DNA of 64,000 bases from Pyropia yezoensis. Its lineage: Eukaryota > Rhodophyta > Bangiophyceae > Bangiales > Bangiaceae. Under the pieces are notes generated by a model. The model saw only the letters and a list, made by a program, of their open reading frames with translations. It had not been told where the DNA came from and made no database searches. Shown one piece after another: positions 32,103 to 41,354 of this stretch. Every line of letters begins with the position of its first letter. Position 1 is the stretch's first letter. Both the position numbers and the translations under genes were made by a program. The DNA is taken from positions 28,980,063 through 29,044,062 of the forward strand of contig CM020619.1 in assembly GCA_009829735.1 (NCBI GenBank), given 5' to 3'.

Positions 32103-33937
32103 TTAGCCGCGGCCACCGCCCTCCACCTTTTCGGCAAACACGTACACGTTGCAGAGGTCGCCGTCAAGGGCGCTCATGCTCGACACGGCCAGCCCCGCGT
32201 CGTCGAGGAGGGCGACCAGGTCCCCGCCGCCCGCGTCACCCGTCTCGGCCTCGTACAGCGCCGACGGCAGCGCGTACGTCAGGCTGAGGGCGCCCAGCAC
32301 GTTGGCCACCGGGTGGCCCGACGACGCCGCGCCAACGCTGCCCGGCCGCGCGAGGCCGCCGCCGCCGCCGCCCGCGTGGCGCGCCGCCACGTCCGACACG
32401 AGCAGCACCCCGCCAGCGCGGAGGGCGGTGGCGGCCGCCGTAAACTGACGGTCGGGGGGGGCCCCCCCGTGTCCCCCGCCTCGACCACCGCTGCCGCTGC
32501 TGCTGCCGCCGCCGCTGCCGCCGCCGCTACCACCAGGCTGCGCCGAGCCCCCCCCCGCGCCATCGTCGGCGCACATGACGCCAAAGGCGGCGATAAAGTC
32601 GTACGCAGCAGCGACGCCCTCCGCCCCCAGCTCGCCCGTGCGGAAGCGGCAGTTGACAACGCCCGGGGCGACAGCGGCGGCGGCCGCCGCCACGGCCGCC
32701 CCGTCAGCGTGCCAGCCCGTAAACCAAGACCGCGGGTAGGCGGCGGCCATGGCGCGCACGGCCCCACCGTCGCCGCAGCCCACCACCAGGACGTCAATGC
32801 CGGCGGTGAGGCGGCCTGGCAGGTCGGGGCGGAGGGGCAGGATGGAGGAGAGGAGGCTGCTGCCCAGCGTCTGCGCTGCGTCCGCCGCCAGGATGGCCCG
32901 CAGCGGCGCGAACGTTCGCGGCGGGAGGCCCGTGCCGTGACGAGCCGCCGCGGCGAGCGCGGGTGCCAGCCCCGCCATGGTCGGCAGCAGGGTGGTGAGG
33001 AGCGCCAGGTTATCTGCTGTCGGGTTGGTGGTGAGGAAAGCGCCGTGCTCGGCCGGCAGCACGTACCGCAGAGGCGACGCGCCGGTGGTGTCCCCACCGC
33101 CGTCGCCGCCGCCGCTGCCGCCGCTGCCGCCGCCGGGCGCCATGAAGCTCGCTGTCGACGTCGCGGGCGACAGCAGAGGCACCTTGAGGGGCACCCGCCG
33201 CGACTCGCGGCCGCCCCCTGCCGCCATGTGCGCCAGCAGAGGGTCGGCCGTTGACGCCACGCTGTCAGTGTCCGACTCGTCCCCGCCGACACGTACACTG
33301 CGGAAGCGGCGGCCAGACGCAGATGGCGTCAGCGGGCGCGCGCGCCCACCGCCACCGGCGCCGGTAGCACCCGTGCCGCCGCGGCCGCCACTGCGGCCGC
33401 CACTCCCACGGGGGACCACCACCTCCACCACCCCCGCCTCGGCCATGGCGTCTAGCCATTCGGCAACATAGGCGGTGGAAACGCGCGCCTCGGCAGCCAC
33501 ACGGGCGGCGGTTGCCCCCACCTCTGGGGCGGGGGAGGTGCCCCCCCCGCCCCCACCGCCGCTGCTGCCGCCACCACCGCTCCCCCCGGCGCCACCACCG
33601 CCGCCGCCGCCATTGCCACCCGCGCCGCCCCCCCCCCCCCCCCGGCCGACGACGAAGATGACGACGACAACACCGAAGACGCCGCACACACGGCCGCCAG
33701 GGCCTCCCACAGACCCAGCGAGTGGCCAAGCGCAATCATCACGCACAGCGCCGAGTCGTCGAGGGTGGCAAGCATCCGCGCGCCAAACGCGCGGGCCTTG
33801 GCATCGTCCAGGGGGCGGGCGGGGGGGGCGCGGTGCACGGAGGAGGGGGGGGGGCGCCGACCCCCCGTCTTGGAACCCCCCCCACCGCTATCGACGGCGG
33901 GGTGGTGGGCATGGTGAGGGTGCGGAGCCACGTCCAT
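32103..33937 (-). CDS. SAM-dependent methyltransferase, Rv2258c-like (frame change at C run)
   Basis: The N-terminal winged-helix part reads KARAFGARMLATLDDSALCV then IALGHSLGLWEALAA, followed by AARVAAEARVSTAYVAEWL and LPAEHGAFLT. The methyltransferase part has TAGIDVLVVGCGDGGAVR (SAM motif I), then FTGWHADGAAV, YDFIAAFGVM and ALRAGGVLLVSDVAA. This order matches the Rv2258c-type family known from bacteria and many eukaryotes; its substrates are mostly unknown. ATG 33937 (MDVAPHPHHAHH) is chosen because a basic/His-rich leader and the conserved start of the helix domain follow. The frame changes at the 16-C run at 33628-33643, inside a poly-Gly linker between the two domains, and the span is not a multiple of three; an assembly length error is likely. 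Convergent with rsfS. Confidence 0.65.
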
Positions 33938-34617
33938 GGCCAGCAGCGGCGCCGCCGTCCCAAGGCACAGGTCAACGCAGGGGTGGAGGTGGGGGGACAG
34001 AAACCGTTGGGGGTAGGAAAGGGGGGGGGGGCGGCCTGGCGCGGAAGCGGTTGGCAGGGGGGAGGGGGTCGACGCGGCGGCGGGTACAGCTCTGGGGCTG
34101 GCGGCCGTCGGCAGGGTGTAGGGGAAAGCTAGTGGGGAAACTTGCGCCGCAAGGCCGCCGCGGACCGGTGCGCGGCGGGGGACGCGGCGTTCAAGACAAA
34201 GTTGGGGGAGGTACCGCCACCACCGCCGCCGTTCCCGCTGCCGCCCCCTTCTCCATAGCCGCCGCCACCACCCCAGCTGCCGCCACCACCGCAGCTCGGG
34301 GGGGGGGGGCATGCCGCCCGGCGCGAGTGCCCGCCGCCGCTCAGCCCGCACCCGCCACGCGCCGCGTCGCGCACCATGCCGTGGAGCGGCGGCCGGGGGC
34401 GGGGGGGGGTGGTGGGGCGGGCGGGCAGCCACGACCGCCCCGAGGGTGGCCGCGTCGGGACGTGACCATGGTGTGGGCGAGGTTGGAAGGATGGCGGGGT
34501 GGGGCGGGCGGGACGGCGGCGGGCCGTGGCGAAAGTCGAGGCGATCTTGCGCCGTGGGGTGGCGATGACGAGGTGACGCCGGGTGTCGGCTCGAATTCCA
34601 GCTCAGCACTCGAATTA
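33938..34617. other. Upstream region of the methyltransferase
   Basis: About 680 bp up to the first MITE. Frames remain open on the minus strand through most of it but show only compositional content. It is likely the 5' untranslated region and promoter. Confidence 0.4.
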
Positions 34618-34846
34618 CAGTGCGACCCCTCACTTGGCCGCCCCGCAGTTGTGCCGATCGGCACAACTGAGGGGGGGGTACGCGTGAAGTGGCCCGGCCG
34701 GGCGGCTCATATTCGGGCGATTGACGGGCGCTGATTGGCTCATACCGTCCAGATCGCTGAAATCCGAACATCCCAGGACAACTGTCGGACACTGGAAGGG
34801 GGGCCACCTCCTTGGTCTACCCCAGGGCAAGTGAGGGGTCGCACTG
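34618..34846. mobile_element. Tc1/mariner-like MITE, family A (229 bp)
   Basis: Terminal inverted repeats of about 20 bp (CAGTGCGACCCCTCACTTG at the left end, its complement at the right end), flanked on both sides by TA, the target duplication used by Tc1/mariner transposons. There is no coding capacity. The interior contains the short palindrome GTTGTGCCGATCGGCACAAC at about 34649-34668. It lies 17 bp from the next MITE. Confidence 0.75.
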
Positions 34847-34863
34847 TACACAATCAAACTTTA

Positions 34864-34983
34864 TAGTGCGTCCCACAAAAAGTAGACTTGTTGTTGACGA
34901 GAAATCATGTAGAATCGACGTCTGAGCCAATGAAACGGGCCTCTTCATGATGTCGACACGTCCATTTTTTGCGGGACGCACAA
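34864..34983. mobile_element. Tc1/mariner-like MITE, family B copy 1 (120 bp)
   Basis: Ends TAGTGCGTCCC ... GGGACGCACAA with flanking TA on both sides. Subterminal AGTAGAC and CGTCCA match the copy at 40895-41011, and both share an internal CCAAT(G/C)AAAC. Non-coding, so moved by a transposase made elsewhere. Confidence 0.8.
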
Positions 34984-35304
34984 TAGAAGTGCTCCCCTTT
35001 GCTACTCCTGGCAATGGCACTTTTCCAGGTGTCAGTCAACCTACTGCCTCCCCCTGACCGCCCCCCCCACCCCCAACTTCCTCCCCCCCCTCACCCATCT
35101 CCCCCCTCTCCCCCACCTCTCGGCTTCTCGAGCCCTCGCCCCCCCTCCGAGCCGAAACGGTCGGTGGCGTGGGTACAGTAGCGCACGCCACTCCTGTGGG
35201 CTTGGCTAGGGCGGTTTCCCGCGGCGCCCTCGCCGCGCCCACGCGAGGCTATCGGGCGAGGGGGGGAGGGGCACCGGTGTGGTCAAGTGGGAGCGGGGGG
35301 GCCG
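34984..35304. other. Spacer between MITE and TIR element
   Basis: About 320 bp with C-rich stretches (35050-35150). No gene or repeat recognised. Confidence 0.4.
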
Positions 35305-36226
35305 GCGCAGTGGGTCTTAACCCATGTACCTAGAATTCCGCGCATCGGGCCTGCATCTACGAAACACGTTTTTGCATGGTGGCCCCTGTGGCCTCTGGAG
35401 GGCGAAAACCGCGCATAAAAGGTGCGCGAGCACCACCACGAGCTGGGAGGTTCTTTTTCCTCTTCGTTTCTTGCCTACGACGACCAGGACGTGAAGGGCT
35501 ACGTCCTCATGTAAGAAGTGAAGCTTGTTGTTCAGTACCGGCTGAGATAGCCCAAAACCAACACGTATTTGCAGTGGATTCTCGCATGGAACAATCCGAA
35601 ATGCACATGTCCCGTGAGAGTCCAAACATCAGTGCGGAGCAATGTTCTGCAAACGCGCATCAACAATGCAGAATCAAACGAACACTCGATGCAAATTGGT
35701 GACCGTCAGCGCATCCTTTCACTAAGGGCGTGTCGTTTCAGACACGTTTCGCTGCGCACTGTCCGCAAACTGTGCCACAACGGCGCTGACGAAGTGCACC
35801 AGGTCGACTACGCGGTGACCGCGCACACCCCGCGGCGACGCGGGCGAGGTCAAGCAGCGCTTCCCGCACGAACTGTGCAGACACGTGTATGCCTTGCGCC
35901 GACGGGCGGTGGAAGAGGTTGTGGAACGATGGAATCAGGTGGCCCATGGGTCATCAATGTGCATGCTTCCGGCAAGGGGCCGAAAAAAAAAACATGCATA
36001 TGCACTCAGGGTGTTTTTTTCTCCTGGATGTGTGGCAGAATGCGCGCAGAATGTGGGGGAGCGCGCAATGCAAGTGTTTTTTATCGTCTCATGCGTGATA
36101 GTTCTCGAACTTGAAGCAGGGGTTCGCAGAGGGAACCGAGGTCGACGGAGACCCAAAACACGCTCTGGCACGTGCTCGCATTCGCATGCGCGAAATTCTA
36201 GGTACATGGATTAAGATCCACTGCGC
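35305..36226. mobile_element. Non-autonomous DNA transposon with ~40-bp terminal inverted repeats
   Basis: The left end reads GCGCAGTGGGTCTTAACC then CATGTACCTAGAATTCCGCG; the right end is the near-perfect complement (AATTCTAGGTACATGGATTA then AGATCCACTGCGC), with about three mismatches over 40 bp. The element is 922 bp with no transposase-like ORF. Target duplication is unclear: CG on both sides is possible, a longer one is not evident. Superfamily unassigned. Confidence 0.7.
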
Positions 36227-37071
36227 GGGCGACGGCGCGCGCCGGAAGGCGGGCAGCGGCGGCTACTTGAGCGGCCGCGCGGCCCACCCACCGGGCACCC
36301 CGAGCCCGGCAGCGTCCGTCGGTTTGCCTGCGCACCCCTGTGCTCCCCACGCTTTTTTTCTGCGCGTGCATCCTCTCGGGCGCCCCTTTGTCAACTTGTT
36401 GTTGGCGCCACTGCTCTTTTGCTTCTCGCTGCTGTGCAGCACTTTGTTTCTCTACCATGCTTGCAAAGACAGTTTTCGTATTTGGCACCCCCGACTCCAC
36501 TAGCTACGACACGAAGTACTTAGTACGCACGGCCTGGTGTGCGACCTTGTTGAATGCCTCTCCTAAGTATGCTGTGAGTGGCAGGTACCCGTAGGCCAAG
36601 TCAGTCGAATGGTCAACCCAACTTGCTGACCTTGTCAGTTCATCAGTCGATGAAAGAACTACCACGCTGGACAATTGGCCGCTCCGCTTCGATGATCAGG
36701 AGCTATGTGTGGTCCTGGGGCCGGCCCGCTTGGTGAGAGGGGGCCCGGCCTGGTGGCCTCACGTCCACCGCGCTCGTCAATGGTCCACGCGGTGAATGTG
36801 TGGCCTGTGTGGTCTGGGCGGCATCTTGGGGCGAGATCACCGCGTCTTGCGGCGGGCGTGTGGGCCAGGTCTGGACAACCTCTGTTCTTCTGATTGCCGA
36901 GACACAGAAGGGCTGGTCTGATCCGAGTGTTTCCTCGCCCCCGACCGCCGCCCCTCCGCCGCAACCCGCACTCTCTCTCTCTTCCAACCGTCTCGATCGT
37001 CTGTGACGCGGACGTCAACACGCATCCTATCGCCGCGCTGTCCGTCGCCTCGCTCATCCCCCTTCCTCACC
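36227..37071. other. Upstream region of the aldolase gene
   Basis: About 850 bp between the TIR element and the aldolase ATG. Pyrimidine-rich leader-like sequence (CTCTCTCTCTTCC) lies near 36971. No other gene seen. It probably holds promoter and 5' untranslated region. Confidence 0.4.
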
Positions 37072-38630
37072 ATGGCGTTTGTTGCTGCCGCCTCGGTTGC
37101 CCTCGGCTCTGCCGCCACCACGGCCCGCGCCACTTGCCAGTACGTGACATTTGTCTGGCTTTTGATAGCAACGGCCGTTGTGTCTCCCTACGTTGTATGA
37201 TGGGTGGGACTCGTGGTCGTTGGTACACATAAATCTCGCGGGTGGCTTGTCGCAGCCGATGCGGTCTGGTTCTGCGCTATTGGCGAGACATCCGCGAGTG
37301 AGACGGGTGGGGAGTGGAGCCATTGGGTGGAGCGTGGGGTGAGATTTGCATCATTTTTGGAGGCGCACGCTTGTGTGCAGTGGTCGGTTCCTGTGTGCTG
37401 ACCCGCTGATGCTTTGCCGACGCATTTTGCTCCTGCTGGCTCTTTCTGTGTCATAGGGTCGGTGAGACTGCCTTTGTCACACACGGCCATGTGGCTGCCC
37501 GCCTGCCGGCCGCGACCGCGCCGGTGCGCATGAGCACCAACGGCGCTGGCGTCGTTGGCGAGGCGAGCAAGTTTGCCGCGGAGCTCGTGGCCACCGCCAA
37601 CGCGATTGCCTCCCCGGGCAAGGGCATCCTGGCTGTAGATGAGAGCACGAAGACCATTGGCAAGCGCCTTGCATCCATTGGCGTGGAGAACACTGAGGAG
37701 AACCGCCAGGCGTACCGTGGCCTGCTGTTCAACTGTGAGGGCCTAGGCGAGTATATCTCCGGGGCGATCCTGTACGAGGAGACCCTGTTCCAGAGTTCTG
37801 CCGATGGCAAGCCGTTTGTGGACTGCCTGAAGGCTATTGGCGTCATCCCCGGAATCAAGGTGGATATGGGTCTCGCCCCCCTGGGCGGTGCGGAGTCGTT
37901 TGAGACGTGGTGCACTGGCCTCGACGGCCTCGCGGAGCGTGCGGCGTCCTACTACAAGCAGGGCGCCCGCTTTGCCAAGTGGCGCGCGGTGCTGCAGATC
38001 ACGGGCAACACGCCGTCCAACCTGAGCATCCAGGAGAACGCGTGGGGCCTTGCCCGGTACGCCAAGACCGTCCAGGACGCTGGCTTGGTCCCCATCATTG
38101 AGCCGGAGATCCTCATGGACGGGGACCACGACATCGACACCACTGCCGCTGTCCAGGAGAAGGTGCTGGCTGCCGTGTACAAGGCCTGCGACCTGTGCGG
38201 CGTGTACCTGGAGGGCTCGCTGCTCAAGCCCAACATGACTGTCCCAGGCGCGGACTGGAAGGGGAAGACCTCCCCCGAGCAGGTGGGCGCTTACACTGTC
38301 CGGACCCTGGAGCGCCGCGTGCCCGCGGCTGTGGCCGGTGTGACCTTCCTTTCGGGCGGCATGTCTGAGGAGGAGGCGTCGGTGAACCTCAACGCCATGA
38401 ACAAGATCAAGCGCAAGGGCCCCTGGGCGCTGACCTTCAGCTACGGCCGTGCCCTGCAGCAGTCGACGCTGAAGGCGTGGGCGGGCAAGAAGGAGAACGT
38501 GGGCGCCGCGCAGGCTGCGCTCATGGCCCGGGCGCGTGCCAACTCCAAGGCCTCCAAGGGTGAGTACGTGCCGGGCTCTGAGCCGACCGCAGACGCGGTG
38601 GGCACCTTCGAGGCTGGCTACAAGTATTAG
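37072..38630 (+). CDS. FBA: Class I fructose-bisphosphate aldolase, plastid-type, one intron
   Basis: Exon 1 is 37072-37139 and exon 2 is 37457-38630; the 317-bp intron begins GTACGTGA and ends TCATAG. The splice restores a CAG codon and gives 413 residues, a normal length with leader. The enzyme interconverts fructose-1,6-bisphosphate with DHAP and G3P by a Schiff base in glycolysis and the Calvin cycle. Visible: [18 protein letters not shown], and the Schiff-base region [14 protein letters not shown] with the catalytic Lys after Leu-Leu. The C-terminus ends AGYKY, like the aromatic tail of the family. The leader [20 protein letters not shown] carries the N-terminal Phe typical of red-lineage plastid targeting, and the intron sits inside it. 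Codon use is strongly biased to C/G endings, as expected of a highly expressed gene. Confidence 0.95.
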
Positions 38631-38952
38631 GAAGCGTCGCTGTCTTGCTTTTTGAACACCATTTATGAATCCGTCCCTTCCCCCCCCTTTCTTCTTTCTC
38701 AGTTGCGTTTTGTATGTCCCGATGTGAGCTGAAGGTCGTCTCGGTCCGTAGGGATGGGAACCGCAAAGATTGGTTCCAAAGCACGTGCACACGGGCCTCG
38801 TGCGTGCGCTGGCAGGGCTGCTTCGGTGACGAGCCGTCTTGCGGGTGAATCAGATGAGAGTGTTTTTTTTTCTAGTACACCTTGAGCTGCATGCACTCGT
38901 CACTTTCCCTCACCAGCTCTCCCCAGTGAAGGAGATGAAGGTGTCTGCTTTC
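38631..38952. other. Convergent intergenic region FBA/FkbM gene
   Basis: About 320 bp between facing stop codons, with T-rich tracts compatible with 3' untranslated sequence. No gene seen. Confidence 0.45.
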
Positions 38953-40404
38953 TTACACCATGAGCTTAAGAGGCTTGACGCACTGGAAGAGGTGGTTGAA
39001 GCGTCCGAGTAGCTCTGGCCGCAACGGGTCATCTGAGCGGATCGCAAAGCAGTTCTGCCAGCCCATGTTGGCCCGCTCGTCCACCTCGGGCATGGAAAAG
39101 GCGCCATCAAAGCGCACAAACTGGGGCGACACCTTGTACGACTCAAAGCCATGGCTTGCCAGCAGCTCTGCAGCCTGCGCGTGTGTGGTGCCCGGGCCAT
39201 TGACCAACGCCATGAGCAGGTGGCACTCCCAGAGCACGAACCGGGTGCGCTGCAGCACCGCGGGAGCGCCCTGCAGGGCGGTCACATCCCAGCCCTCCGT
39301 GTCGATTTTAAGAAAGTCAATCGGGTACCGCCGCGACGGATCCACCCACCCGGCGGGCACAAGCGCAGGGTTGGTGAGGATCTCGTCCAGGGTCTCGACT
39401 GGAAGTTTCTGCGAGTGCCAAAAGACAAAGGTCCGCAGAGTGGAAAACAGCATGCCACCCAGTCGGGGCGGGTGATCGGACGGATGAGGGGAGGAGGGGA
39501 AAGGGAGGAAAGGGGAAGGTACGAGTGTACGAGTCAGTAGACAACTCCAAGAACTCACCTTACCCGAAAAAACACGCCCCAGGCGACGCCCAATCAGACC
39601 GACACTCCAGCCATGAGCAGCAGGTAGCCAATGGCACAGCGCCGAACGTACCACATAGTCAAACTCGTCCGGGAAGAGACCCACCGACTCCTCGGCTTGG
39701 ATGGCCGCCCGCTCCAAGCTCGTTTCCCCCTTGGGCACCCGGAAGTGCATCTCCGCCGTTGAGTTACCCACAAGCCGCTGAACCACCGCCACCGAATCGC
39801 TCTTGTCGGCAAAATTCGTGCTCAGCGTTCTTGCCGCAGCTGGGTTCCCCTCCACCAGCACCAGATGGGCGGCCTCGCCATAGATAGCGCGCCAGACGGG
39901 CACATTCTGGCCCCGGTTGGCGCCCACGTCCACCACCAGGGGCGCCGCCGGTCCGTTGTCAGCCGCGGCCGCTTCGGGGCCTGCGTCCACCAGGGCCCCC
40001 CGCAGTGCCAGCAGCGCCGACTTGAGCCCCCACGCGCCGTTCTCCGCGTGGAAGTCCTTGAGGTGGGTGAGCATGTAGTTGCGAGCGGCGTCTTTGCACT
40101 CGCGGATGCCTTCGAGGTCGGCCGCAGAGGGATTCTCCGTCAGGACGGCGGGACGGTCATCGCCCCCCGACGTGGCGCCATCCACGGAAAGAGCTGTGTC
40201 GCTGGGGGCGGTCACGATGCCGGCACGCCCCCTGCCCAGAACCATCCTTGACACATCGCTTCCATGTACGGGCCACACCCCGCCCAAGCGCAGCAGACCC
40301 CAAAGCACCACCACCGCGCCCGTCGTCGCGGCCGCGCGGGCCAGCGCCACCTGCGAACGGGTTGCCGGCTTGCGCCACAGGCTTTCCACCACAGGGGAGG
40401 CCAT
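38953..40404 (-). CDS. FkbM-family methyltransferase, membrane-anchored, one short intron
   Basis: Read without splicing it has 483 residues. A hydrophobic segment near residues 27-46 (TTGAVVVLWGLLRLGGVWPV) suggests a type II anchor. SAM motif I is PLVVDVGANRGQN near residue 155, followed by LVLVEGNPAAARTL. The FkbM signature is IDFLKIDTEGWDVTALQG near residue 362. FkbM enzymes O-methylate small molecules or glycans; the substrate here is unknown. A probable intron, 39409-39558, begins AAG|GTGAGTTC and ends CTCGCAG|AAA. It is exactly 150 bp, has no in-frame stop, and its removal joins an LPVETLDEIL block that is typical of the family, giving 433 residues. ATG 40404 (MASPVVESLW) is chosen; the frame is open to 40566. 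Confidence 0.82.
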   Translation of the reverse strand: MASPVVESLWRKPATRSQVALARAAATTGAVVVLWGLLRLGGVWPVHGSDVSRMVLGRGRAGIVTAPSDTALSVDGATSGGDDRPAVLTENPSAADLEGIRECKDAARNYMLTHLKDFHAENGAWGLKSALLALRGALVDAGPEAAAADNGPAAPLVVDVGANRGQNVPVWRAIYGEAAHLVLVEGNPAAARTLSTNFADKSDSVAVVQRLVGNSTAEMHFRVPKGETSLERAAIQAEESVGLFPDEFDYVVRSALCHWLPAAHGWSVGLIGRRLGRVFSGKVSSWSCLLTRTLVPSPFLPFPSSPHPSDHPPRLGGMLFSTLRTFVFWHSQKLPVETLDEILTNPALVPAGWVDPSRRYPIDFLKIDTEGWDVTALQGAPAVLQRTRFVLWECHLLMALVNGPGTTHAQAAELLASHGFESYKVSPQFVRFDGAFSMPEVDERANMGWQNCFAIRSDDPLRPELLGRFNHLFQCVKPLKLMV

Positions 40405-40894
40405 GAGGAGGGTCTCTAGCCACCAGACCAGACAAGAAAGGGCGGAGGATGCCAGCACAGACAAAAAAAGAGGGGGGGGGGGATGAACGGTGGAAGCGAG
40501 GCTGGCGTGGGCAAGGGAGGTTGCCCAACCAACCAGGGAGAGAGAAGCAACAAGGAGTACTACCAACCGCGACGCGCCGCACCACCGCGGCTACTGGTCC
40601 GCCAGGCGGCGTGGGTCGAGGAAAAAGGCAGCCAGTGCACTAAAGATATGACTACCGCACCCACCCTCATGGATCCCGCGGGGCAGGCAGCTGGGCAGAG
40701 AAAACAGGCAATGGGGAGCAGCGGCGGACCACCACCGTGGCCGCGACTACGGTACGGTTGCCGACCGACCGCGGTCGCCGTGGTGAGGCGGGCCTCACGT
40801 GACGTGCATTGGCGGTGGGGGCGTCTCCAAGCAGCATGCCGCAGTGACCAGACATAGAATTGAATGGGGGGGGAAGGCAGTCTGGGTGCGACTA
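40405..40894. other. Upstream region of the FkbM gene
   Basis: About 490 bp to the MITE. A minus-strand hydrophobic extension of the FkbM frame reaches 40566 but is probably untranslated. Otherwise nothing recognised. Confidence 0.4.
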
Positions 40895-41011
40895 TAGTGC
40901 GTCCCGTAAAGTAGACGCGCACGTGTCGTGATCATGTCAAATATCGGCCACTGGACCAATCAAACCCAGACTGCACGACCTGTGCACGTCCACTGTTTAC
41001 GGGACGCACAA
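40895..41011. mobile_element. Tc1/mariner-like MITE, family B copy 2 (117 bp)
   Basis: Ends TAGTGCGTCCCGTAAA ... TTTACGGGACGCACAA, flanked by TA on both sides. It is the second copy of the family seen at 34864-34983, with the same subterminal AGTAGAC and an internal CCAATCAAAC. Its inverted repeats are longer and cleaner than those of copy 1. Confidence 0.82.
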
Positions 41012-41354
41012 TATGACCCCGCATCAAGGCTACAGACAGAAAACCGCGGTCGGGGGTAGATACGCGCTGCTGACGACTGCGCGAGCACCGCCCGAGCGTC
41101 GGCGGGGCCTTGGTCAGCAGCGCGCGCACTGTCGGTTGCGCGGCGCTATCGCGCGTTCGCTCGGTCGACCTGCACCAGCACGGCAGGACACAACCGAGAA
41201 ATGCATACAAGCCTAATTCGCTCCCCCAAATTCGAACCTCAGCTAAGCGGCCCATTAGCGTCACGCCCGACCAACCTCCTCTTGCCCGCCCACCAAACCT
41301 CCCCCCCCCCCCCCCCCCACCCCCCCCCCCCCCCCCCCCACCCAATGCCCTACA
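41012..41354. other. Spacer and RFC4 3' flank with C-rich runs
   Basis: About 340 bp. It contains two long C runs separated by single A bases (41301-41339), probably in the RFC4 3' untranslated region. No gene seen. Confidence 0.5.

Noticed and set aside
33452-34807. Minus-strand 451-codon ORF as a separate gene upstream of the methyltransferase
   Set aside because: Its C-terminal end is the N-terminal domain of the same methyltransferase in another frame; the rest is leader-like.
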